From contig JAFSOD010000003.1 in NCBI GenBank assembly GCA_017447165.1, positions 36,801-100,800 of the forward strand: a stretch of DNA of 64,000 nt. The letters run 5' to 3'. The stretch comes from Bacilli bacterium (GTDB lineage: Bacteria; Bacillota_I; Bacilli_A; RFN20; CAG-826). The position numbers were made by a program, and so were the translations under genes. The notes beneath the pieces were generated by a model. It saw only the letters and a list, made by a program, of their open reading frames with translations, ran no database searches and was not told where the DNA came from. Positions 19,317 to 26,938 of the stretch are shown in pieces (the stretch's first letter is position 1; every line of letters starts with the position of its first letter).

Positions 19317-20232
19317 CTAACTCCAAATTTAAATCCAAGATGTCATTGATAAAATAATCAATTTCTTCTTGAGCGTCTTTTGCCTTTTGATAACCTAAAC
19401 CTAATCCGTTATTATCAATCATCGCGTTATATACCGCACCTGCAGCAACACCAAACATATTTTTTTGTTCTGATTCTCCACCAAATAAGTTGAATGTGTT
19501 TACAATGTTATTTGGATCAGTAACAGCCATAGACATATCTTGCTCTAATAAAGATAAGAATTCGTCAGCTTTTTCTTTATTTGTGTTTTTATTAATAAAA
19601 ACAGCTGCTTGAATAATTCTTTTCCCGTTAGTCTTTTTAGCAAAAGCGTCAGAAGCTTTTTCAACAACTTGAGATGTCTTTTTTACATTGCTAATTACAG
19701 GATAAGCGGAAAAAATATAATCAAGTTCAACTGTACCTGATGAAGAAGAATATGTTCCTGTATTTAGCGGACTTACTGTGGCAGAAACATCCGGCACTTC
19801 ATAGACATTTAGTTCCAAATCTCCATATAAGTATTCGAATACAGATCCAGGAATATCTGTCTTTTGGAATATTAAGACATTATCGCCAGCATCTAATGTG
19901 CCATTGTCGTCTTTTCCAGTAGAAACAAGGGCAAAGTTACCAAAGGTAACAACAGCTGCCATTTGATATGCAGCATTTTGTTTAACGATTTGTGTTAAAC
20001 CTCCTTTTGCAGGAGCGACAATAACATCAAAATTATCTTTTTTGAATTCTGGCATTAGTTCTGATGCAGGATTAATAACAGTGTGAAGCCCATTAACAAA
20101 GTTATACATAGAAACTGCAGGAGCTCCTGTTGGAGAAATGATTTTTAAATCAGTTTGTCTCAAAGATTGATTTGTACCTCCGCAGCTAGCTGCTAAAGCA
20201 ATTGTTGGAATTAATAGTGTAAGTTTTTTCAT
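19297..20232 (-). CDS. ABC transporter substrate-binding lipoprotein
   Basis: This 311-residue exported protein starts with a lipoprotein signal (charged MKK, hydrophobic core, lipobox LAASC with lipidated Cys at 17). The mature part has the two-lobed type II layout typical of NMT1/THI5-like, taurine or nitrate binding proteins: ISPTGAPAVSMYNFV (about 34), NFDVIVAPAKGGLTQIV (about 68) and QMAAVVTFGNFALVSTG (about 90). The ligand is unknown. It is the first gene of a two-gene unit divergent from a Crp-type regulator. The Shine-Dalgarno is GAGGT, 9 bases before the ATG. Confidence 0.85.
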   Translation of the reverse strand: MKKLTLLIPTIALAASCGGTNQSLRQTDLKIISPTGAPAVSMYNFVNGLHTVINPASELMPEFKKDNFDVIVAPAKGGLTQIVKQNAAYQMAAVVTFGNFALVSTGKDDNGTLDAGDNVLIFQKTDIPGSVFEYLYGDLELNVYEVPDVSATVSPLNTGTYSSSSGTVELDYIFSAYPVISNVKKTSQVVEKASDAFAKKTNGKRIIQAAVFINKNTNKEKADEFLSLLEQDMSMAVTDPNNIVNTFNLFGGESEQKNMFGVAAGAVYNAMIDNNGLGLGYQKAKDAQEEIDYFINDILDLNLELDEEVYY

Positions 20233-20298
20233 TTTTATATACCTCGATTGTTATTTTATTTAGAAATAAGTATAATAAATGTGATTTGAATCACAAAA
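20228..20298. promoter_or_regulatory. Divergent promoter region with Crp/Fnr-type operator
   Basis: The palindrome TGTGATTTGAATCACA (20280-20295) has 7-bp arms TGTGATT/AATCACA. Leftward, TTGTGA and TATACT with a 16-base spacer form a promoter whose -35 lies in the palindrome. Rightward, TATAAT at 20271-20276 serves the regulator, placing the palindrome at the start site. Binding would therefore probably repress both genes. Confidence 0.8.
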
Positions 20299-20886
20299 AT
20301 GAATAATATTGTCCAAACACTAAATAAATATCCTCAACATATAGAAAAAAGGCGTTTTAAAACTGCTGAAACCATTTTTTTGGAAAATGATACATGCAAA
20401 TCAGTTGGAATCGTTAAAACGGGTGAAATAAGCATTAAATCGTATTTCGCTAATGGCAAAGAAGTTACTTATAACACATTAAAAGAAGGACAGATGTTCG
20501 GAAATAATCTTATTTTTTCTTCTACACCTAGATATAGGGGTGACGTTATAGCTCAAAAGGAATCTGAAATATGGTTTATTAGCAAAGACAATCTTTTAAA
20601 ATTACTAAAATTAGACGAAACGTTCTTACTTGAGTACTTGACCCAACAATCAGATTTTTCAAAAACGCTTAATCTAAAGATCAAATTATTAACAATAAGT
20701 ATGGCTGAAGATAGACTAGAATATTATCTTACATTTAATAAAAATAAATTAACTTATGAATCGATAACAAAACTCGCAAACGAGCTATATTTAAGTCGCG
20801 AATCATTAAGCAGAACAATAACAAAATTAGTTAAAAATAGAAAGATCAAGAAAATAGGAAAAACACTCGAATTAGTGGTGCAATAA
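20299..20886 (+). CDS. Crp/Fnr-family transcription regulator
   Basis: The 195-residue product has an N-terminal cyclic-nucleotide-binding-like beta barrel (about 15-120; KTGEISIKSYFANGKEVTYNTLKEGQMFG) and a C-terminal winged helix. The recognition helix reads LSRESLSRTI (about 162-171). Its Arg-Glu-x-x-x-Arg spacing matches the Crp residues that contact TGTGA, fitting the TGTGA palindrome 4 bases before its own ATG. There are no Cys residues for an Fnr-type iron-sulfur cluster: the only Cys is in NDTCKS. It probably controls the divergent transporter and itself. No Shine-Dalgarno is present. Confidence 0.87.
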   Translation: MNNIVQTLNKYPQHIEKRRFKTAETIFLENDTCKSVGIVKTGEISIKSYFANGKEVTYNTLKEGQMFGNNLIFSSTPRYRGDVIAQKESEIWFISKDNLLKLLKLDETFLLEYLTQQSDFSKTLNLKIKLLTISMAEDRLEYYLTFNKNKLTYESITKLANELYLSRESLSRTITKLVKNRKIKKIGKTLELVVQ

Positions 20887-20889
20887 TTA

Positions 20890-20908
20890 AATTAGTAGAT
20901 AATTAGTA
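20890..20908 (-). repeat. TACTAATT array, copy 2 (after crp-type gene)
   Basis: Plus strand AATTAGTA at 20890-20897 and 20901-20908, 11 bases apart. It begins 4 bases after the regulator stop codon. Only two clear units are present. Confidence 0.65.
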
Positions 20909-20952
20909 GGTGGAAAGGACACATATTTGTGGATAAAATCATCTACTTTTTT
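20895..20952 (+). terminator. Possible structured terminator of the Crp-type gene
   Basis: GTAGAT (20895-20900) pairs perfectly with ATCTAC (20941-20946), which is followed by TTTTTT. Inside the 40-base loop lies a second hairpin CACA-TATT-TGTG (20920-20931). This could be a two-hairpin terminator or a small structured RNA. The rest of 20953-21114 shows no supported gene. Confidence 0.45.
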
Positions 20953-21114
20953 AATAGTTAACAAGAAATACACACAAAATGATTATTATTTTTATTTTGA
21001 TTAAATCACATCTTTTATATAGTTTAGTTAACATAATGACACTTATGCGAAGTAATGGTTATCGAAAAAAAATCCACTTTAGCAGCGGATCTTCTATTTC
21101 TCACTATATCTTCT

Positions 21115-22200
21115 TTATTTTAAATATTGATCTAGGCACGCCATTTGTAATTCATTCTTATAATCAATGCCGTGTTTAACATAGTACTCAATATTTGATT
21201 TTAAGACTTCTACAAATCCGTCAATTAAACTACTTTTTAATCCATTTATCAGATTTTCAGACTTAAAACCACGTGTTGGTTCTATTTTATCAGCACAATG
21301 AACGATAATTGCCACATCAGACATGTTCGAATTCGCTGTTGTATGGTATTTGATAGCTTCTAAAATCACTGGATCAGTAATTCCAAAGTCTTTTTCTACT
21401 AAATATGCCCCGATAAATTGATGATAAATGACCGGAGGATAGTCAATATACTTCTTAAAATGATTTGCCATAATTTCTTTTTGCTCAGCAATAGGCATTT
21501 CCTTACCGATATCATGTAGTAATGCGGCGATAAGAGCTTTTTTAGCATCCTTTAGATTGTTTGCTAATGCGATTTCATAAGATAGTTTAGCCGTACTAAT
21601 TGTGTGTTCTAATCTTTTCTCACCCATATAGGATGCGATTCTTTTCATAAAATAAAGTTTATTATTGATTATGTAATCAATAACGCAGTTTGGTGTATCT
21701 AAAGATTTTAGTTCTCTGATTTCTGTAGAGGATTCATCCTTAAGCTCTCCAATAATCTCCACCATTTCAAATTCTTTAACGTTATTTAAATCCACCACCA
21801 TGTCTGGTCTTTTAAAATATGCTATTTTAGCTAATTTAGATAACTCTTTAGCGTCTTTCCATTTATGGAAGCTATTTACATGATCTGTACCAATTAGATA
21901 GTAAATATTACTATCTGGGTATCCTTTTTTGAAATGTTTAACTGTGTCTATTGAATAGTTAACTTCTTCTTTAGAATCGGCTTCGAATCTAGACAAATGT
22001 AATCCAGGATGGTCTTTAATTGCGAGCTCCACCATTTTAATTTTATCTTCTATTGGTGCAGACTCACTTTTCCATACCGAGATTTTGGCGGGAATAAAGA
22101 AAATATCGGCATCTAGTTGAGTAGATGCTTCTAACGCCATATTTATATGGCCATTATGAATTGGATCAAAAGCACCACCAAAGAGGACGATATTTTTCAT
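21115..22200 (-). CDS. nadD: Fused nicotinate-nucleotide adenylyltransferase NadD and HD hydrolase YqeK
   Basis: The 361-residue fusion has a NadD half (about 1-190) with the nucleotidyltransferase motif GGAFDPIHNGH (8-18) and the distal SSTEIRE. It makes nicotinate adenine dinucleotide for NAD. The YqeK half (about 193-361) has an HD domain with LLHDIGKEM (about 227). YqeK proteins hydrolyse Ap4A symmetrically. In Bacillus the two are adjacent separate genes; this fusion is a mycoplasma-like trait. The ATG lies one base after the yhbY stop. The rsfS gene that usually follows is absent. Confidence 0.93.
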   Translation of the reverse strand: MKNIVLFGGAFDPIHNGHINMALEASTQLDADIFFIPAKISVWKSESAPIEDKIKMVELAIKDHPGLHLSRFEADSKEEVNYSIDTVKHFKKGYPDSNIYYLIGTDHVNSFHKWKDAKELSKLAKIAYFKRPDMVVDLNNVKEFEMVEIIGELKDESSTEIRELKSLDTPNCVIDYIINNKLYFMKRIASYMGEKRLEHTISTAKLSYEIALANNLKDAKKALIAALLHDIGKEMPIAEQKEIMANHFKKYIDYPPVIYHQFIGAYLVEKDFGITDPVILEAIKYHTTANSNMSDVAIIVHCADKIEPTRGFKSENLINGLKSSLIDGFVEVLKSNIEYYVKHGIDYKNELQMACLDQYLK

Positions 22201-22201
22201 T

Positions 22202-22495
22202 TTATTTGCAAAGTTTGATTTTTGGATTTTCTTTATTTCTACGGAATAACACTATCACTCGACCCACAGCTTGAACCACATCAGCGTGCAATTTACTTGA
22301 TAAATCAAGTGTCAACTCCATTACTGGGGTAGTTGCAGACTTTAAAACTTCAATTTTAATTAACTCACGAGCAGTTAAAGCCTTGTCTAACATATCTAAA
22401 AGAGCGTTTGTGACTTCGCTCTTTCCAATTTGATATTTTGTCTTATCTTGGACAATTAAGGCTTTTAATTGCTTCTTTTGAGATTGAGTTAACAT
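22202..22495 (-). CDS. yhbY: CRM-domain RNA-binding protein YhbY
   Basis: A 97-residue CRM-domain protein associated with pre-50S ribosomes. MLTQSQKKQLKALIV, KYQIGKSEVT and the terminal GRVIVLFRRNKENPKI follow the YhbY pattern. The GxxG-type loop is changed to KSEV. It lies between yqeH and nadD-yqeK as in Bacillus; the aroE gene usual in this operon is absent. It starts 5 bases after the yqeH stop. Confidence 0.88.
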   Translation of the reverse strand: MLTQSQKKQLKALIVQDKTKYQIGKSEVTNALLDMLDKALTARELIKIEVLKSATTPVMELTLDLSSKLHADVVQAVGRVIVLFRRNKENPKIKLCK

Positions 22496-22500
22496 TCTAA

Positions 22501-23637
22501 TTACCTAATCTTGGATAACGATTCCTTAACGGCGACACCTTTTGGTAAAAGGATACGGACAGTTTGTCCTTTTCCTTTAATGGAGAACCAGCATAATCCT
22601 TCAACAGAAATGTCGTGTCTTAAATCATCGGATTCTAAATCATATTCAAAGATATCGTAATCTCTGAAAGATGTATATCTTTCTGAAACAGGTTTTAAAG
22701 ATTTCTTCTTTAAATTGGAAGCAAGGAAATCATCGATTTTATTGGTATCAATAACTTTAAATTCGACTTTCTCGCCCGCAAAAACACGTACAGATGTATG
22801 ATGTCCGCGAATGATAGAGAAGCAAGCTAAGTTACCAACCACAATTGTGGATCCAGCACCAATGAACTTTCTATTTAGTGCCACTTCTTTTCTTGGAGTG
22901 ATTGTTCTTTGAACACTCGCTTCTACACGCGAGAACACAGATGTGTTATTGCTCAAGTCTGGAAGTTCATAGAAGAATGAGGAATTAGTTAAAGGAATTT
23001 CTAATACATTAGAATTTGTTCCTGGGTATAATTCAGATTTAATTTGCCATCTGGTGTTATTTTTGTAGTCTTTTAACATTTTGTTAACAAATGTTGTTTT
23101 ACCACTGTTGAGTTCGCCGATTAAATAGACGTCTCTACCTTTTCTAAGTTCGCCAAGTTTGGTTAGTTTTTCTTTGATGTCAATAGAATCTTCACTTCCA
23201 ATTAAATCAATATTAATTGGGTTGATACCAACATCAGAGAATCTCTCGTCGATGTATCTGATGAGCATTTCATCGGTAGCCGCTGATGGCATTAAGTCTC
23301 TTTTGGAACCAATAACGACGATATCTAATTTTTTTACGCGCTTAACAACGTCTGGATTTAATGTCCCATTAAATGTAAAGAGGTCCACCATCCACACGAT
23401 TAAAGAATCAGTAGCGACTGCGTCTTTAAGAATTTTTAAAATATCCTTATCGGTTTCATGATCAAGGGAACTACTATTGAGGGCAAGCATCTTTTCGTAA
23501 CACGAATTACAATAAGGAATTCTTGGAACTCCACTTTCAATAACGGCTTTAGAAATAAAACCTGGTTTACTTTTAGATTCAGTTTGGAGAATTGCTCCGC
23601 AACTTTGACATCTAATTACTCTTCTTGCATTTGCCAT
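22501..23637 (-). CDS. yqeH: Ribosome biogenesis GTPase YqeH
   Basis: A circularly permuted GTPase needed for 30S assembly. Over 378 residues it shows an N-terminal zinc finger (CQSCG at about 10 and CNSC at about 43), then G4 GSKRDL (about 111), and only afterwards the P-loop GELNSGKTTFVNKM (about 175) and the G3-like DLSN. This G4-G1-G3 order is the permuted type. A C-terminal RNA-binding domain follows. The start is 1 base after the yqeG stop. Confidence 0.95.
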   Translation of the reverse strand: MANARRVIRCQSCGAILQTESKSKPGFISKAVIESGVPRIPYCNSCYEKMLALNSSSLDHETDKDILKILKDAVATDSLIVWMVDLFTFNGTLNPDVVKRVKKLDIVVIGSKRDLMPSAATDEMLIRYIDERFSDVGINPINIDLIGSEDSIDIKEKLTKLGELRKGRDVYLIGELNSGKTTFVNKMLKDYKNNTRWQIKSELYPGTNSNVLEIPLTNSSFFYELPDLSNNTSVFSRVEASVQRTITPRKEVALNRKFIGAGSTIVVGNLACFSIIRGHHTSVRVFAGEKVEFKVIDTNKIDDFLASNLKKKSLKPVSERYTSFRDYDIFEYDLESDDLRHDISVEGLCWFSIKGKGQTVRILLPKGVAVKESLSKIR

Positions 23638-23638
23638 A

Positions 23639-24163
23639 TTATTTGTTCCTCCAATCTATAAGATTACCTCTTTTCCTATGGTATCTTCTAATTGGCTTAT
23701 CCATCAATCTATTGATGTGTGTAGTCCATTGGTCTTCCTTAACAACCTTTTCTGTTAAAACCACTCGGATTTTAGCTTTATGGGCCGCTAGGACATCAGT
23801 CATCATCTGATCTCCAACCAACATGACTTCGTCATTAGTTCTACCACGTCTAGCAATTTCTTGTTTGATTCTTTTTGCGCCTGGTTTGCGAGCGCTCGCT
23901 AAGAATTCGATGCCCGCCTTTTCCGCGAAACCGCACACACGATGGGGCTTATTGTTGGAAATAATCACGGGTTCGATACCAGCAGATTTTAACTTATTAA
24001 TATAACTAATAGTGTGCTCTTTTGGCTCTCGAGATTTATAACTGTCTAATGTATTGTCTAAATCCACAAATAATGTTTTCACACCATTTCTTTTAAAAAA
24101 CTCTGGATCAATTTCATAAATTGATTGAGCGTGAGCAAATGGAACAAACTTCTTAAACATCAT
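23639..24163 (-). CDS. yqeG: HAD-superfamily phosphatase YqeG
   Basis: A 174-residue HAD IIIA phosphatase with motif I FVDLDNTLDSYK (about 31, DxDNT), motif II ISNN (about 68) and motif III GDQMMTDVLAAHKA (about 117). YqeG is of unknown physiological substrate and is regularly first in the yqeG-yqeH-yhbY-nadD operon, as here. A GAGG Shine-Dalgarno precedes the ATG. Confidence 0.93.
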   Translation of the reverse strand: MMFKKFVPFAHAQSIYEIDPEFFKRNGVKTLFVDLDNTLDSYKSREPKEHTISYINKLKSAGIEPVIISNNKPHRVCGFAEKAGIEFLASARKPGAKRIKQEIARRGRTNDEVMLVGDQMMTDVLAAHKAKIRVVLTEKVVKEDQWTTHINRLMDKPIRRYHRKRGNLIDWRNK

Positions 24164-24188
24164 AATCCTCAGTAAATAGTCTATATGA

Positions 24189-24213
24189 AAAAGTCTTATA
24201 ATAATAGACTTTT
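24189..24213. other. Hairpin in the yqeG leader
   Basis: AAAAGTCT and AGACTTTT form a perfect 8-bp stem around a 9-base AT loop. It lies 26 bases upstream of yqeG and could end parC transcripts or act as a leader structure. No T-run lies beyond the stem. Confidence 0.4.
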
Positions 24214-24269
24214 ATAAAAAATCGCTCAAAATTATTTCTTTTTAAAAGAAAAAAGTAGTCAATTATATA

Positions 24270-24298
24270 TACTAATTAACTACTAATTTCTAACTATT
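24270..24298 (+). repeat. TACTAATT array, copy 3 (parC-yqeG)
   Basis: Units TACTAATT (24270), TACTAATT (24281) and AACTATT (24292), exactly 11 bases apart, lie 27 bases after the parC stop. On the minus strand a TATAAT-like sequence follows the last unit directly. A hairpin ATATAAC-TAT-GTTATAT (24308-24324) sits between the array and the parC stop. Confidence 0.75.
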
Positions 24299-24324
24299 TT
24301 TTATATTATATAACTATGTTATAT

Positions 24325-26937
24325 TTAATCCAAATCATCGAATATTGAGATTTGTTCGAAGCTTGTTTCTTCCTTCTCAGATTTGTTTTCTTCTTGTTCA
24401 ACTACTTCAGATTCAATCTCACTATTTTCAGGTTCTTCAACTTCCTTAACTGCTACTGGATGAGAGACTATATCTTTATTCACAACAATTACTTCGGAAT
24501 CAAACACGAATGCGATATGTTGCTTGGCGGTAATCTCATCAATGTTCTTTTTCGCATATTGGGCTTCAGTATTTCTTAAGTCATCAACTGTGATTATCTT
24601 GTTTGTTCTATCATTTAAATATAAATTTATATTTAAACTATCATCACGTTTGGCTTTGAAGACACTAACCACATTGTGTGGATCGCCCTTAAATGATTGT
24701 AAGATTGATTGCACTTTACCTAATCTACTAGTCTTGAAGAATTTAGAAATGTCTGTAACACGCATGTGTCCTTTATTAGTAAATAATATAATTTTAGACT
24801 TTTCTTCCTTCTCAAAAGCTAATAGGCCCACTAATTGATTATTTCCTAATCCAGAGATAGATTTCACGCCACCAGCTTTATTTCCTAGGATAGTTAATTC
24901 ATTCTCATTAAAGAAGGAACAATTACCGTTATTAGTAATAACTAATAAATCGCTATCTCCACTCACTAATTGGATGCCGGCAATAGAGTCATTTTGTAAT
25001 AATTTCATATATTTGGCAGGACGTGAACGTTTAACAACTTCAATGCTGGAAAGAGCCATACGTTTGATTTGACCAAATTTAGTTAAAATAACTAAATATA
25101 GGTCATTTCTAAGTTCACTAATGGCCATAACCTTAATGATTTTTTCGCCACTAGAAAGGGTTGTGAATTCATTGATATGGGTTCCTTCGTCTTTCCATTT
25201 TGTATCTGTTAATGAATGAACTGGAATGGACGCATAGTTGCCTTGATTTGTAAAACAAATCAGATAATCAGTTGTTAAAGCTTTGCCACTACCAACAAGC
25301 ATATCTCCATCTTTTAAGCCTGGTAGATCTCCGTTGCTACTAGAGAAGCTTCTAATTGAGCTACGTTTTAAATAGCCATCATAGCTAACAGCAACCATAA
25401 CTTCTTCTTTAGCGATAAGGTCACGTTTATCAATTTCTTTAGTTTCGCCTTTTTCCACAATTTGAGTTCTTCTGTCATCTCCATATTTATCAGAAAGATT
25501 TTTTAAATCTTTCACGATTACTCTATTGAGTTTATTTGGATCTTCAAGAATCTCTTTTAATTTGGCGATGTCTTTTTCTAATTCAGCCTTTTCTTGCTCT
25601 AAAATAAGCTCATCAGTATGGCTTAATTTGTATAAAGGCATGGTAACAATTGCTTCAGATTGTTCGTTTGACAATTCGAAACGCTTGATTAAGTTAACTT
25701 TAGAATCATTTTTGTCTTTGCTCTTACGAATAATGTCCACAACTTCATTGATGTTTAGCGAAGCTAAAATAAGTCCGTTGACGATATGTAAACGATTAGA
25801 ATATTTTTCTAAATCAAATTTACTTTTTCTAGTAACAACATCAACTTGGTGTGCAATATAAGCATCAATATAATCGATTAAAGAAAGAGTCTTTGGTCTT
25901 CCATCAACAATCGCCACCATATTGGCGGTATAGCCAGTTTGAAGATTAGTTTTCTTCATTAAATATTGAAGAATGAGGTCAATTTTTGCGCTCTTTTTGA
26001 TGTCAACAGCAATTCTAATTCCCTTGTAATCAGATTCATCTCTAACTTCGATAATGCCATCAATCGCCTTTGAGTGCCTAATTTTGTCTATTTCATAGAC
26101 AAGCTGAATTTTCACCACTTTATAAGGCACTTCAGTGATAATTATTTGATTAATATCCTTTTTCTCGACGATTTCCGCTTTACCAGCAATTTCGATTCTA
26201 CCACGGCCGGTTAAATACATTTGTTGGAGTCCTGGGGAGTCGTAAATAAAGCCACCAGTTGGAAAATCTGGACCTTTAACGAACTGCATTAAATCTTCCA
26301 CTGTTGCGGTCTTGTGATTGATGCGGTAAATAGTTGCGTCGATCATTTCTCTAAGGTTATGAGGTGGGATTTCAGTTGCTAAAGCAACTGCAATACCTTC
26401 GGTACCATTTACAAAGAGATTTGGGAATCTAGAAGGAAGAACAGTTGGTTCTAACTCTGTATCATCAAAGTTATACTGCATATCCACTGTTTTCTTCTCA
26501 ATATCAGAGATTAATTCATTAGATAATTCGCTTAATCTAGATTCAGTATAACGGTAGGCCGCTGGAGAATCTCCATCGATAGAACCATTATTACCTTGGA
26601 AGTCAATTAATGGGTATCTAACTTTCCAATCTTGACTCATTCTGGCTAAAGCTTCATAAATTGAGGTATCGCCATGTGGGTGATAGGTACCCATAACAGC
26701 ACCAACAGTGTGAGCGCATTTTTTGGTTGGTTTATTAAAAGTGTTGCCACTTTTATACATAGAGAAAATGATTCTTCTTTGAACAGGTTTTAAGCCGTCC
26801 CTAACATCAGGAATGGCACGATCTTGGATGACATATTTTGCATAGGTTGCATAACGATCGCCCATGACATCTTCAAGGGGCTCAACAGAAATATTCTCGA
26901 CGATATTTTCTTCAATTACTTCAGGTTTTTTCGCCAT
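24325..26937 (-). CDS. parC: DNA topoisomerase IV subunit A
   Basis: The DNA-cleaving subunit of topoisomerase IV, which decatenates daughter chromosomes. The 870-residue product has GNNGSIDGDSPAAYRYTE (about 105-122) with the catalytic Tyr in RYTE. The GNNGSIDGDSPAA form is ParC-like, whereas GyrA reads GNFGS(V/I)DGD. A beta-pinwheel C-terminal domain (about 500-800) lacks an obvious GyrA box, and an acidic tail follows. The ATG lies one base after the parE stop. Confidence 0.94.
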   Translation of the reverse strand: MAKKPEVIEENIVENISVEPLEDVMGDRYATYAKYVIQDRAIPDVRDGLKPVQRRIIFSMYKSGNTFNKPTKKCAHTVGAVMGTYHPHGDTSIYEALARMSQDWKVRYPLIDFQGNNGSIDGDSPAAYRYTESRLSELSNELISDIEKKTVDMQYNFDDTELEPTVLPSRFPNLFVNGTEGIAVALATEIPPHNLREMIDATIYRINHKTATVEDLMQFVKGPDFPTGGFIYDSPGLQQMYLTGRGRIEIAGKAEIVEKKDINQIIITEVPYKVVKIQLVYEIDKIRHSKAIDGIIEVRDESDYKGIRIAVDIKKSAKIDLILQYLMKKTNLQTGYTANMVAIVDGRPKTLSLIDYIDAYIAHQVDVVTRKSKFDLEKYSNRLHIVNGLILASLNINEVVDIIRKSKDKNDSKVNLIKRFELSNEQSEAIVTMPLYKLSHTDELILEQEKAELEKDIAKLKEILEDPNKLNRVIVKDLKNLSDKYGDDRRTQIVEKGETKEIDKRDLIAKEEVMVAVSYDGYLKRSSIRSFSSSNGDLPGLKDGDMLVGSGKALTTDYLICFTNQGNYASIPVHSLTDTKWKDEGTHINEFTTLSSGEKIIKVMAISELRNDLYLVILTKFGQIKRMALSSIEVVKRSRPAKYMKLLQNDSIAGIQLVSGDSDLLVITNNGNCSFFNENELTILGNKAGGVKSISGLGNNQLVGLLAFEKEEKSKIILFTNKGHMRVTDISKFFKTSRLGKVQSILQSFKGDPHNVVSVFKAKRDDSLNINLYLNDRTNKIITVDDLRNTEAQYAKKNIDEITAKQHIAFVFDSEVIVVNKDIVSHPVAVKEVEEPENSEIESEVVEQEENKSEKEETSFEQISIFDDLD

Positions 26938-26938
26938 A

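Noticed and set aside
20979..21179. 66-codon plus-strand ORF after the Crp-type gene
   Set aside because: It lacks a Shine-Dalgarno, has no recognisable domain and overlaps the end of the convergent nadD-yqeK gene by about 65 bases.
22485..22515. CTAATT/CTAAT pair between yhbY and yqeH
   Set aside because: The spacing is 9 bases and the sequence is largely coding, so it does not meet the 11-base rule.
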